Assembly (NCBI RefSeq): GCF_008831285.2
Contig: NC_045138.2
Span: 2,520,143-2,584,142 of the forward strand
Source of the DNA: Nymphaea colorata
Lineage: Eukaryota; Streptophyta; Magnoliopsida; Nymphaeales; Nymphaeaceae
Length of the DNA: 64,000 nt
Direction of reading: 5' to 3'
The notes beneath the pieces are model-generated. The model was not told where the DNA came from, made no database searches, and saw nothing but the letters and a program-made list of their open reading frames with translations. Shown here one piece after another: positions 1 through 11,487 of the stretch; the stretch's first letter is position 1, and every line of letters begins with the position of its first letter. The translations under genes and the position numbers were made by a program.

Positions 1-131
1 CAAACATCTGTAAATGGTCGTTTGACATGTCTTCCTATATGGATAGTATGGGCACCCACACCTGTTATGTGGCCAATAAATCCATTGACACTAGCTACTA
101 GTACTAGAACATATCTGGTTCATCCGAAGCA

Positions 132-407
132 ATAGTTGGCAAACTCGTGATTCAGACTTGGATTGGTTGATGACAGGGTTACTGGGTCAGCAAGTTGACT
201 CGTGGATTCGGTGAGTTGACTCGTTAACTTGGTCAAGTTTTAAAGCAACCTGAATCGGGCAAGTCATGACAAGTTATGGTCGAGTCAGGCCGAGTCAAAG
301 GCGAGTTAGGGACGAGCAGGCCAACCTTAACTCATGGTCAGGTTTTCTAGCGATCCAAGTTGACTCAGGCGATTCCGGAGCCAACTCGCTGAGTCGGCCA
401 ACTGTGG
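132..407. mobile_element. Short MITE-like element with ATAGTTGGC termini
   Basis: The left end reads ATAGTTGGCAAACTCG and the right end, on the other strand, reads CCACAGTTGGCCGACTC, so the ends form an imperfect terminal inverted repeat. The interior is a non-coding patchwork of GACTCG and GAGTCA words. The same left end is found at 56152 and the same right end at 56613. No clear target duplication is visible, so the superfamily cannot be assigned. Together with its unremarkable flanks this accounts for the left 600 bases; no further exon of the GDSL gene is visible there. Confidence 0.5.
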
Positions 408-616
408 CTTAAACAGAACATCATGTCCTGTGAACGCATGGGTCGTCCTGTTCGGCATCAAACACCTTCTAAATGTACAAATGATCACTACACTAGTGTA
501 CAAATATGATTCTTCTTGAGATAAGGGCCAAGTTTATTAAGTCCAATGATTTTCAAGAAGTTGGCCACATATCATGCGCCTGAGTCCAGGCTTGTTCAAG
601 GTCGAAGGGCACTGAC

Positions 617-848
617 CTATGATGTCGACGGTGGTCCGGCCATTTGTGAACCTGCCGGTGACGCCTTGCGGGAAGTCGACCCCATACGGCATGTAGTTGG
701 CCCGGGACAGGGTGAGGAGCCCATTGTTGTTGCCATTGTCGACCAGCGAGTCCCCAAAGATGAACAAGCAAGGGACCTGCGGTTCCGGCCGAGCCCCGGC
801 CAGTAGAGCCAGACGAATGGCCACAAGGGCGGCAACAGCAAAGCCCAT
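617..848 (-). CDS. GDSL esterase/lipase, first exon only (partial)
   Basis: This exon encodes the N terminus of a secreted plant GDSL-type serine hydrolase (SGNH family). Reading from the ATG at 848, residues 1-20 form a hydrophobic signal peptide. Residues 29-42 hold the block I motif FIFGDSLVDNGNNN, with the presumed nucleophile Ser34. A GRFTNGRTTVDII segment follows, which is typical of the end of exon 1 in this family. The frame then meets an AG|GTCAGT donor at 616. Exon 1 is therefore 232 bases, about 77 of the family's usual 350 or so residues. No continuation is visible in positions 1-610, so the rest lies beyond the left edge or has been lost. The substrate cannot be told from this exon. 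Confidence 0.8.
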
Positions 849-910
849 GACTGTGTGGGCAGAACAAAGGGACAGTGATACTGATAGGAATGAGTTTTTG
901 ATCGAAGAGA

Positions 911-917
911 ATTTATA
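911..917 (-). promoter_or_regulatory. Probable TATA box of the GDSL gene
   Basis: On the minus strand this reads TATAAAT, 63 bases before the GDSL ATG at 848. Initiation about 30 bases downstream would leave a leader of roughly 35 bases. Confidence 0.45.
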
Positions 918-1588
918 GAGAAAAAAAAGTGTGTGCAGAGTGGATGGAGATGCAGAGGTGAGTCATGCTTAAGGTCGATGGGCTCATAAATAGAATGGCT
1001 GGAAACAGATGGGGAGGGCGGTGAAAGAAGGCATGGTTGGATCACCTTTTATCTTTTTTCAAAGAAAGTTTTCAACTTCATATATGTGTGTGTGGACTGA
1101 TGGCGTCCTTCATGTGCGTGTATGTGTGTGTGTGTACCAGTCCTTCATGTGTGTATGTAGAAAAAATGAAATCAGCCGGCTATTTCTATGGCCAATTTTT
1201 TTTTTTTCACGAGTTATATGTATATATTGGAAAAAGCCAGATACCTAGGTCAGGAATAGAAACCAGACCTTTTAATTTTTTATTAAAAAATTATTTTAAA
1301 GAACATATAAACATCCTCATATGTTTATAAAACCTATTTTGATATTAAACATACTTTAAATCAAGTTGTTTTTATGAAAAATGTTGATTTTTTATTATCA
1401 AAATGTTGATGCTATGAGAGCCATTCATTTTTGTTTATTATAAAAACACTACTAAAACCCAAAAAATCATCAACTTAATAGACATTTTGCATTAAGTTAT
1501 CCTTAAGATTTGGTAAGGTTACAATTCAAAAAAAAAAAACACTTTAAATATTATGGTTTTTGTTCTTGACCTATTGGTCTGGTTACTA

Positions 1589-1591
<3 letters not shown>

Positions 1592-1636
<45 letters not shown>
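1592..1636. repeat. (TA)n microsatellite
   Basis: An uninterrupted TA dinucleotide run of about 45 bases in intergenic DNA. Confidence 0.9.
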
Positions 1637-1638
<2 letters not shown>

Positions 1639-3590
1639 AATTTGCCACGAATTCGATTTGAATCAGGCCGATCAAAACCGATTTTCATTACAGATATTTT
1701 GGTATCAGATCTGGATACAGATAAAGCTTTGAATGTCACGAAAGGCACCTGCCCACTTTGAGACAGGTGTGCCTCTACCAGTATTCACAGATCATGAGCA
1801 TGTATGAGGATGTTTAAAATGAATGGACCAAAAAAGTTCATTCCCCATTCAACTTTGGCACATGAAAGATAAACTTTTTACCACATGAAAACAATAAATG
1901 GGATATTTAATGAGCTAAAAGATAGTTTCCTTGACATTCGAGGAAAGGAATGTCTCATAAAATCCTGCTTTATTGACAATTAATCCTTGTTCTAATCAGG
2001 ATTAAGGGGGATTATTACAGTTATTGTGTTGCCATGATCATACACAAGTGCATGCATGTACATGTACATATTTGTTACATACATAAGAGAGTTTTGATTT
2101 GTGATATGTATCTTACTCCAACGTCCGGAAAAGCTTGAACTTGATGAGATCATGAAAAATCTAGAAATTTCCCATCTAGAATATTAATGGGTTTTCTTTT
2201 TCTCCGTGAGTTTGGTGAGTTGCAGCCTTGTAGACCGTGAAGCCTTACAAAGACTACGCCATAAATTTAGGCATACTTCCATCAGATTATGGCAAAAGAA
2301 AAACCCAAGTCATTAAACTCTTTAAATGCTTTTAACTTCAACATCTTACTTTCAATCGACTATCACCCAGCATCTTACTCGAATCGAAAACTTGCTTTTG
2401 GTGCCTCAGGTTGTTGTCTCGAACCGCTCTTCAAACTCTATTATACTGTATATTATGAAGTTGGAGGACGTTTTCCTTCAACAAAACTACCCATGAATGC
2501 AATACTTAAAACAACCTTTTTTTCTCCATTTTATTTGGATTATATTCTGTTTCTATTCGTTAGTGACGTTTCATCATTTTCATGAGTGATGACACCTGAC
2601 TTGACCTGATATCCAAAAAAATATGCCATGCTTCGTGAAAGAAAATATTTCAGCATCCAATTTTTCACTAGAATTTTGCGATAAAATCAAAAGCATTAAT
2701 CTGCTCTATGATTAACTAAAGTTGGAGGCTCAAACTCGGCCGTTTAGAGTGGGAGCTGCTCTATGGGATACCGAAATATATAGCCACCAGATAAGCTAAT
2801 CAGAGGACATTTTTTCCAACCAAAGGCAGAAATGATATTTCTTGTGATTCTTAACCGTGAAATTGAATTCATACATGGAAGTATGGAAGACAGGATTATC
2901 ATCAGTAAAAAGATGGCAACATGGGTTGCAGAAAGGGCTTAATCTTGGCAAAAGAAATTGCCAGGAGAACTGTCAATGGCTTCAGTCAGAAGGTTTACCA
3001 AATCATACGTGATCAAGTTGGCATATGTCAAGTTGTTAACCTGAAATACTGTAGAAGGTTTTTTTTTTTTTCCATAACGCAAGCAACTAGACACATTTTG
3101 ACACATAAAAATGAACATTTTGTCATATAATTCTAGATTTATTAACCTAAAGCATGAATCAAGCAGAGACTCTCTCTTGCTCTCTCTCTCTGTGCCTTCA
3201 ACTCCACGGTTGTTTACATTGAAAGAAAGAAAATGATCGGAGCCGGTGAACGTGAAGATCGGAAATTATCTGAGCCAGGTTAGACAAATACAAAACCCGT
3301 GAGTATCAAATCCTGGGAAAGAGGCCAAATAATGGTGCATCGGAGTTAACCAAAGGCATATATCACTTTCCCTAGCGCACAAACTTGGAATATGCAGAAA
3401 AGTAACGTTGCATAAAACAAAATGCAAGCTTCCCCAGCATTTACACAAGGCAATCCAGTTTAGTCAGAACACAAGCCACAGTACAAGAAAAGAAAGAATA
3501 AAAAAAAGGTATTGGTGTGGTATGGAGATGCATACAAGCTATCATGGACATGGCCCACAAGGAGATGTAAAGTACAGAGAAGACTAGTGA

Positions 3591-3833
3591 CTAACTGCAA
3601 CAACTGCTTTGCTGTTGAATTGGTCGCCCTTTCATTTGCACTGTACTTGGAGGATTTTTGTTGGCGCTGGTCTGGTTGCCCAATCTGCATAGTGCACAAA
3701 TAAGACCAAACAATGGACATAAAAATCAGATACGCACAGATGCTTTTTTCGTTCAAACTTTTGCTGCAGAGACCTTGAGAAGAAATAAATAAAATAGATA
3801 AAAGAACAATCTCTCTCTCTCTCTTTCTCTCTT

Positions 3834-3875
<42 letters not shown>

Positions 3876-6800
3876 ACTCACTCAACAAGTAGCAAAAACA
3901 GTACTAATTTCTTATTCACTGCAGAGTATCTAAATAGCACATGCTAGTTCTTTCATGAAATTTAAAACAAGGATAATGATATCCACGACTGTCCATTTAT
4001 GGCTTAAGAGTGGATTTTTCGAATGATTTAGATGATCAACATGTTGAATTTTCCCAGCTTACTTGCATCCAGCCTACTCAGAAAGAAAAGAATCTTCGAC
4101 ATCAGCAATTGGTTCTCAACATGGAGATGTTTTCAGGTCATTTTTATATATTCCACTCTCCAGTTTGCCGCATGCATGTCAGAGTCAAGGCAAGGGGGCC
4201 TCCTCGCTTGCCAACATGATGCCAGAATGATACCGGTCAAAACAATGGGCTTTGCATGGTGGGAAAAAATATATTAAACAGTCTGCAGGCTATACATGTA
4301 ACACGGCCAGACTTTTTGAACAGGAGAGATGAGGATTGCACATCTATAAATCCATGCACGTGGATACGACACCATAAAGCAGATACATCACCAAATCTTA
4401 GCTGGAAACAATAGGCCAGAAAGCTTGCTACATATGAAAGCACCAGAGACTTTACCTCTTCTTAATTTCCCCAGCCATTGTCACAAAAGCTTTCTCAACA
4501 TTGATGGAGTCTTTAGCGCTTGTTTCAAGAAAAGGGATTCCAAGCTCATCCGCAAAAGCCTACAATTCTCAAACGAAGTTGCACCTAATGTAAAGCCTCA
4601 GCAGAAAAAACTTACATGTGGAAGATATTGCCACTGGTAGCCTCTCAATGAAAAGAGGAATATCTATGCAACCAATAATATTGGAAGAAAAAGAGAGAGA
4701 GAAAAGAGACTTCTGCTCAAGTCATTTAGCCCCATGTCCCAATGAAACGAAAGTGTGAAATCATTGAAAAGAGACACGTAAAATACCTTTGCAGTTTGTG
4801 TATCCACAACTTTCTCGTCGACCAAATCACATTTGTTCCCAACGAGCAGCTTGCACACAGTATCACTTGCATATCTATCAATCTCGTTAAGCCACTGTTT
4901 GACATTATTAAAGCTCTCTTGCTCTGTTACGTCATAAACAATCTGCAGCAAACTTAGAATAGTTAAGGATGTGACAGTTGGTAGGATACAATAAAGCTAC
5001 ATAAGATAACCCATACAAGAGTAGAAGATGTTTGGATGGAAAAGAAAGGTTACAAATGTTCTCACTGAACCACTAAAACAGAATAGCATGTAGTGGTGCC
5101 CAGTACATCATCAATCATCTGAGAAGTGAACAAACGATAGGATGTGAACACTAGGTCCTACTTTGCTAGAAGTTGCAGAGTCTAGTCCCAGGTCAGAGAT
5201 CAAATTTTACTTTGTTGATCAACATCAATATATTGTCAATACTTGAATATATTTCTCACTACTCTTCAATCCTATAAACATTAAAAAAATATCAAAAAAG
5301 TATGATGCAAATCCATCACAGAATACATAGGAAGCTAGTTTGGGAAAGACTTACAATGATTCCATGAGCCCCCCTGTAGTAACTGCTGGTTATGGTTCTA
5401 AATCGTTCTTGCCCTGCGGTGTCCCACTAACCAAGGAAGCTTCTATCAGTTCCAAACAAGAATCACAAGTTCTGCTGATAAGTGATAAATGCAATGAATT
5501 TTTATAAAAAATAATAAAACAACTTCTGGTAAAATCAATCCTTCTTGCAAATAAAAGGTCTAGTTTTCCTTAAACCTAAGAAACCAACAAAATGCTTATG
5601 GGCTTTTCTTCGAAAAGAAACAAACAAGCATTTCCATAGTTGCACTTTACCAACATTGGTGCAACTGCTATAGTAGTTCGTTCAGACACAAAGTAGTAAC
5701 CTACTGGCATAATGGTTATAAGATTCCCCCCCACCCCCCCCCAAAAAAAAAAAAAGTGATTAAAAAAAAATTGACAAGCATACGATAAGTTAGCACGAGT
5801 CGGTTGCAAAACCAAATCACCTCCTGACAGATCAATTACCATTGTTGCTTGGGAGTTAAAGTTTCAAATTTTTACAAATGATTTGTGCTGCCATAAACCA
5901 AAGCAGACTTGAAATGGCATTTTATACTATAACTTTCATTCGACGTCCTTTTTCTTTTTTTAAGTCTTACAGATTCCACAAGAATCTGACCAAATAAAGC
6001 AAAATTGACCATCAATGAAGAAGTTAAATCAAGATTAATTATCGTTTCAGACATTTCTTTTTGGGAGTTGGGGCGATCAAGGCCTTAAAAAATGAGAATA
6101 AGACCAATTTCACCTAATTAACACTCGTTCCCTTCTTCCAAGCTTTTGTTTTCTCTCAACTTTAAGTCATCCACGATTCAATCTCTATAACAAATTTCAA
6201 AGAGAAGGAAAAATCATTGTTTTTCTACAACATGCTGCCAGCATCATCTCTTTTGGAATTTGGGCCACCTATTAATCATTTCAAAATAAGACCAAATAAT
6301 CTTAGGGTTGGCTGCTAAATTTTAGACCTCTGAAAAGTCCTCATCAAAATTTGATCTGCTAATGACAAAAAGGAAGAAAGAGTTTCAAACAATTTGGGCA
6401 AACCCAGTAGCATGAGTCGAACTCATAAACATCAGATATCAAAATTGACAGCCACAGTGAACGTGTAATGACTTTTCTGAAACAATAATGCGGTCAACAA
6501 CTTCAACCAAAATGTATCCTTCATTTTTGCGACCCGCTTATAACCATTTCCGCCTCATAAAGTCAATCAAAAAGGAAACCACGATAATAAATTGAAAAGA
6601 AGAGTGGAAAAGAACAGAATGCAACATAGAGATCCTACCCACTATCACGGATGATATCTTATTGAATTACATTACAGCCATATTACATGCATGCATACAA
6701 TCAAGCATAGAAAACACACAGAAGCAAGCCATCTAAAACCAAAATGTTATAGTTTGCGACTTCCATTCATCAATATTAATAACCGATAATAGAAACAAGT

Positions 6801-7539
6801 AGCAATCTAAGCCGCGAAGTAAATAAACCTCAATTGCCAGCACCTTATTAATAAGATTTTTCTTTTTCTCTTTTCTCCTTTTTTCTAATTCAACCCCCGA
6901 GCGCCCCTCCCCCCACCCACAACAGGAAAAGAACAGAAGATCAAAGAGTACATCACCTTCAGTTCCAAATAAATAAATGAATGAATCCATTTTCTCCTGG
7001 GATACTCACTATTTGAAGCTTGATCGTTTTCCCGTCCAATTCCATGGTTCTGATTTTCTGGAAGACACCCCACAAATAACAGAAAAACAAGACAAGAAAC
7101 ACGATCTCAATGCACGTCAACAAAAACAAAAAATTCTACCAAAACCCAAAAGGAGACTAAGGGTTTCGGACTCACGAAATCGACACCGATCGTGCTGATG
7201 TAGCTATCCACATAAGAATCATCCTGGAAACCAAATTAACATATTCGAAAGGTTAAATATTCCTCACCCATCCATTGCCAAATCATGCACATCAATCAAA
7301 AGAAAGAAAAATTAAGTGCAGATGATCTAAAAAAGACAAAATCTTACAGCGAACCGTAGAAGGAGGCAAGACTTTCCGACGGAAGAATCTCCGATGAGCA
7401 AGAGCTTGAAGAGGTAATCGCTACAAAAAAAACGAGCCACAAATCGACGCATGAACCGGATAAAATCAGAATTCGAGAAACCCAATAAAAAAATTCACAG
7501 AAAGCAAACCAACGAAGAAACTTACTATTCGTTGCTCAT
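3591..7539 (-). CDS. RABD1: Rab GTPase of the RABD1 (Rab1/Ypt1) class
   Basis: This is a small GTPase that controls ER-to-Golgi vesicle traffic. Eight coding exons join in frame: 7526-7539, 7348-7420, 7176-7223, 7010-7057, 5355-5426, 4787-4942, 4456-4559 and 3591-3684, totalling 609 bases or 202 residues. All introns are GT-AG. The protein starts [20 protein letters not shown], as RABD1 proteins do. The P-loop GDSSVGKS is at 15-22, effector region STIGVDF ends at 45, WDTAGQE is at 62-68, NKCD is at 121-124 and ETSAK is at 149-153. The C terminus ends CCS, which supplies two cysteines for double geranylgeranylation. RABD1-type features (MSNEY start, VYD, and a TVQMKG tail) separate it from RABD2. 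The length is normal for the family and no lesion is seen. Exon 1 carries only 14 coding bases. Confidence 0.95.
3811..3873. repeat. (CT)n microsatellite in the last RABD1 intron
   Basis: A CT-rich run with occasional TTT interruptions, lying in the intron between 3685 and 4455. The arginine/glutamate-rich open frame on the other strand is a by-product of this repeat. Confidence 0.85.
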
Positions 7540-7882
7540 TTTCTCTCCTTCAAGAAACCCAAAGAAAGACCAAATCAAAGGCAGAAGAAAGAAAAAGAAG
7601 GGGGCAAAAAAAAAATTGAAGAGAAATGCTAGAGATCGTTGAGGTATTCACAAAGAAATGGAGCCAGAAAGAGAGAAAGAGAGAGACGCTTCCCCCAAAT
7701 TCTCTAACCTCCCTTCCTGTCTACGCATGCCGTTGAAGCCCCCTGGAGACTTTTGCTTGCCCAGCTTAGCCCTTCATGCGTTGGTCAAGGACTATTTTGA
7801 CCTTCTCCACCTAGGGACTGTTTGGCCCGGGATGAAAAATCCTGGGACCAATGGAATGTGTGTGTGTTTGGAGAACGTGGAT

Positions 7883-7992
7883 TACAATATTTAAAAATTA
7901 ATTTCTTAGAAATAAAACGAACTAATAAAAAAAATATTTACAATATTTAAAAATTAATTTCTTAGAAATAAAACGAAATAATAAAAAAAATC
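7883..7992. repeat. 56-bp tandem duplication
   Basis: Two adjacent near-identical copies, 7883-7938 and 7939-7992, starting TACAATATTTAAAAATTAAT. Their near-identity suggests a recent event. Confidence 0.85.
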
Positions 7993-8603
7993 TAACATTA
8001 TTTTGCAATATAGTTAGTGTTTGACAAGTGGTACTCTTGGATTGGCGATGGAATCTAATCTGTAGGCTTCAAGAAAGCATAATGTGATGCTTCAAGTAAC
8101 GAACCGTGTTATATATATCCTTGGGCTAGCTTGATTAAATTAAAAAATATATATTTTTAATATAAAATAAATAAATATAATTAATCGTAATAAAATATTA
8201 TAATTATATATTGAAATCAATAAAATATATATTAATTCATATTATCGAGTTGGCCCGATGCCCTTTTCTTAAGTTTGGACTGGATTGCCGATAGCCCGAC
8301 CTAGTGCCCAAACTTACTTTGGAGTGTGATTTTTGAACATCAGTTCTAGTCGAACTTGAATTTACCTCTTAAATTTGCTTTCTGCAATAATAAGTTGACA
8401 TTGGATCCACTGGATCGGAACATTTATTTGTGACTTTTTTTTTTTACCTGAACTTTGGCTAGTGTTTACTTTTGAATTTGAATCTAATCCCGAGATCCAA
8501 ATTAAGTTAGAGCGTTTTTTTTTATTCCTTTGATATCTAATTTTTTTCGAAAAACTAATTTAAATTGGAGAGATACATATTTTCTAACATTTTTTTCATT
8601 CCA

Positions 8604-8833
8604 GTGAGGATTGGGCATCGGGCCTGGGTAATCGCTGTTACCCGGTACCCAGCCCGACTTGATTTATTTTTTATTTTATTTTTATTTAATAATATATATT
8701 TTATTATTAAAATATATTTTGTGTTTAAAAAAAACTATTTTATATTTAAAAAATATTTTTATTTTAACCAAGCTATGCCCAGGCTCAGGTTTCAAATATC
8801 GGTACAGGCCCGGGCGTTTCAAGCATAAACCTA
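8604..8833. mobile_element. AT-rich MITE-like element with GGGCATCGGGCC end
   Basis: The left end contains TTGGGCATCGGGCCTGGG. The core is almost pure A/T from 8660 to 8765, and the right end is GC-rich (CAGGCCCGGGCG). The left end matches the termini of the hAT element at 32769-37211, so this is probably a non-autonomous relative. The exact borders are uncertain. Confidence 0.45.
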
Positions 8834-8937
8834 ATTCCAACATGAAGTAAAACAACTACCAAAATAAACATCGTCCCATAGTGTGAATCAACAATTGTAA
8901 CATGGTAATTCAATTTTTTAAACAAACAAGTGTCTCC

Positions 8938-9148
8938 CAGTGAGGGCCGGAGCCAAGGGATGGCCGGCATGGGTCCTGACCGCACCTCAAAAAAAGTCTT
9001 TTTTTCAAAGAACTTACATTTAAATTTTAGAAAAAATTTACTTGTCCTATATAAAATTTTTGAGAAATGATATTTCGGTCCATGTCAAAATTTAGAAACT
9101 TTAATTTAGCGTTCTTCACGAAAAATTTCTACCTCTGACCCTCCTCTG
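8938..9148 (+). mobile_element. Short element of the CAGGGGCGGAGC-type repeat family
   Basis: The left end is CAGTGAGGGCCGGAGCC. The right end read on the other strand is CAGAGGAGGGTCAGAG, an imperfect inverted match. The interior shares the words AATTTTAGAAAAAATTTAC, AATGATATTTCGGTC and CAAAATTTAGAAACTTTAAT with copies near 31791, 56429, 57004 and 59184. The ends resemble those of plant hAT-type MITEs. No target duplication could be fixed. Confidence 0.5.
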
Positions 9149-9789
9149 AACCCTAGGCTTACTATGTATGTTGATTATGCTTTAGACCAATGGCTGCACA
9201 CACTTTGATAACTAAGTCTCTTGACTTGGATGCGGGAGCCTTTCTCTCTCTATCTTTCTGTCTCTCTCTAGCTTTGACCAACGTTGAGTGGCCAACTAAG
9301 TGTGTCGACCCAGGTGTGGTTTTCCAGCTTAATGAATCCGAGGTTGAAGAGAAACCCATAAACCTTTTAAAGAGCATAGTTAATTAAATTTGAACCATGA
9401 CCATCTACATAACAGCCACCCAGATTATGCCAACCCACTTGAATCTAGTTCTCTCCTGCCATTTTATGATTTCACTATTATCTTTATATCGCAATCTGGG
9501 CATTGAAGTTAAGGATGAACATCGGGCCACATATCCAATAGTCGGATACCCAGCTTATGATGGGTCAAGCTTGGGTTGGTCATTTGATCTTTGGGCCGAG
9601 CCAACAAAAGTAACTTGCTGTGTCGAGCTAGCTCAAGTCAAGTATTGAGGACCCGACTTTGCTCGATATATATATATATATATACACACCTTACTTCTTC
9701 GCTTTTTTTTTTTTAATTTTGTTCTCTCTCTTTCTCTCTCTCTCCTCGCTGTGATGTTGGCAGCCAGCTCCTTTAAAACTAAGCCAAGG

Positions 9790-10033
9790 TATTATCCGGC
9801 AGGGTACTCAGCCCGAAAAAAAGGCATCAAAGCTGGCCAGCGTAGGTGGGCCCGACTAAGCTCAGTTCGGCCCAATAAGATTTTTTAATATTATTTTTAT
9901 TAGTTTTTATATATAATTATAATATTTTATTATAATTAATTATGCATTGTTTTATATTAAATATATATTTTTTAAAATTTCAACTGTGAACCTGACTCCT
10001 TATCAAGCGGAACCGGCCTAATGCCCATGCCTA
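9790..10033. mobile_element. AT-rich MITE-like element, GGCCTAATGCCCATGCCTA end
   Basis: GC-rich ends flank a strongly A/T core at about 9880-9980. The right end GCCCATGCCTA is close to the right end of the hAT element at 37211 (GCCCATCCCTA). The left border is approximate. It belongs to the same group as the element at 8604. Confidence 0.4.
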
Positions 10034-11487
10034 CTTAAAACCCTTACTGATAACTAGAAACTCTTTCATCACTGAGGGTACCAATCCCAGGCTTAGCTAG
10101 GCTAGGCGTCGACCGTTGAATGGTAAATCCCGATCATTTGACTGCACTCCATTTTCCCAAGTATGTGTGCATGTGAGGATGCACGCAAACGTGTGTGTGT
10201 GCATATATATTAATTAAAAGGTACTAAGAAGAGAACGTGAATACATGTAAGGTGATGTTTCATAGAGACCTGCCTGACTCGTGCCCATGATACCAACCCC
10301 TCCAAATAGTAGTCTGCCAGTATGAGAAAATTTTTGTGATTTATTTTAACAAATGAATTTGAAATTGGAACACGCAAGTGGTACCTTGAATTCTCGTTTT
10401 TCAGGTTACAATGAAGTATATTTCGATCAAAAAAACTTCTCATAATGCGTTTATCAGAATCCAGAAAGAAGGATAATCTGCAATTTCCTGATAAGAATAA
10501 TTATTAATGTACAGTGCCACCTGAATTTCATAAACTTCTCTAACATCGAATTCGTTTTAATTCTGAATTTACCTTCAGTCAAGTTTAATCGCAGGATAGT
10601 GCCTCTTGGGTCTCGCCCTCCGACTTTCACTTATTCTCAGAGCTTAAAACCTATATGATGGTGAAATGTTTGACTTCCTCACTACTATAATTTTCTCGGT
10701 ACAGTGAGGATAATCTTTACATGAAACAGAAGTTACCAAGGCAATCAAACATGGCCTTAGAGTAGATAATAGCTGTTATATCCTAGTGATCTGTGATGTG
10801 AGGACAGATGACACCGGCTTTACTGGTGCATGTAGAAAACATTTTGCTCGTACATGAGAGTTATTTTTTAAGCAATAAAAAGAACTTATGTTTGTTCTGT
10901 TCCACTAGATAAGTGTAAATGCAAAAATATTATCATAACTGCCAAAGTTATGATGCATCATGTTGTATGTACCGGTGTTAGAATCCACGTCTTATGCTCA
11001 TGAAGATATGATAAAAGTTAAAACTGAAAATTCCCCTGTCAATGATAGCAGTATGCAGTTTCTTGCTTCTTATTGGAGAAGGCAGAAAAAAACTAGTGAA
11101 GAAAGCTTAAAAAACTTAAAACTGCCAAACCATGGTAGACAAATTCTCAAGAAACCAACACCCTTTTCTTATCTTGGCTTTGTTGGATTGCATTTTGCCA
11201 CTGCCAGCTGCATATTGGTAGGCTTCAGCAGGTACGACCCTCTAGGTCCTCCTGCTGACTATTGGAGAGTAGGCACACTTTAAACTTACAGCAAGAGGGG
11301 CACACTAATGAAATCTAAATTATAATGGAACAAAGGAAAAGTTGCATCAATTGATAAAAACAAAAAAGACGTACAGAAATAGGAAATTTTTGTAGGCTAT
11401 TTGTTTACCATATTGTAACACCTCACAAGGATTATACATGTTAGGAGAAACAATTATGCCTCGTTACCTGGAATAATTCAAAGAGGA

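Larger units (their letters stand above)
849..3590. other. Intergenic region between the GDSL exon and RABD1
   Basis: This holds the GDSL promoter and then AT-rich spacer with (TG)n stretches near 1083-1135 and a (TA)n run near 1592-1636. The open frames here are short, lack family resemblance and often use non-ATG starts. The 3' untranslated region of RABD1 should occupy the right end, just left of 3591, but I could not identify a poly(A) signal with confidence. I see nothing else. Confidence 0.6.
7540..11487. other. Intergenic region between RABD1 and the glutaredoxin-like gene
   Basis: The left end carries the RABD1 promoter and a CT-rich leader (minus strand, about 7660-7690). The rest is repeat-rich spacer: a 56-bp tandem duplication at 7883, AT-rich cores with GGCCCG-type ends at about 8110-8310, 8604-8833 and 9790-10033, a fragment at about 9515-9660, and one CAGGGGCGGAGC-type element at 8938-9148. 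Open frames at 10210-10443 and 10960-11283 have no recognisable domain and I do not call them. Confidence 0.6.

Noticed and set aside
3632-3877. Open frame of alternating Arg/Glu on the minus strand
   Set aside because: It is a translation of the (CT)n microsatellite inside a RABD1 intron and overlaps the last RABD1 exon in another frame.
10960-11283. 107-codon plus-strand frame
   Set aside because: It starts at an ATG but resembles no family, and neither splice sites nor composition support it as a gene.
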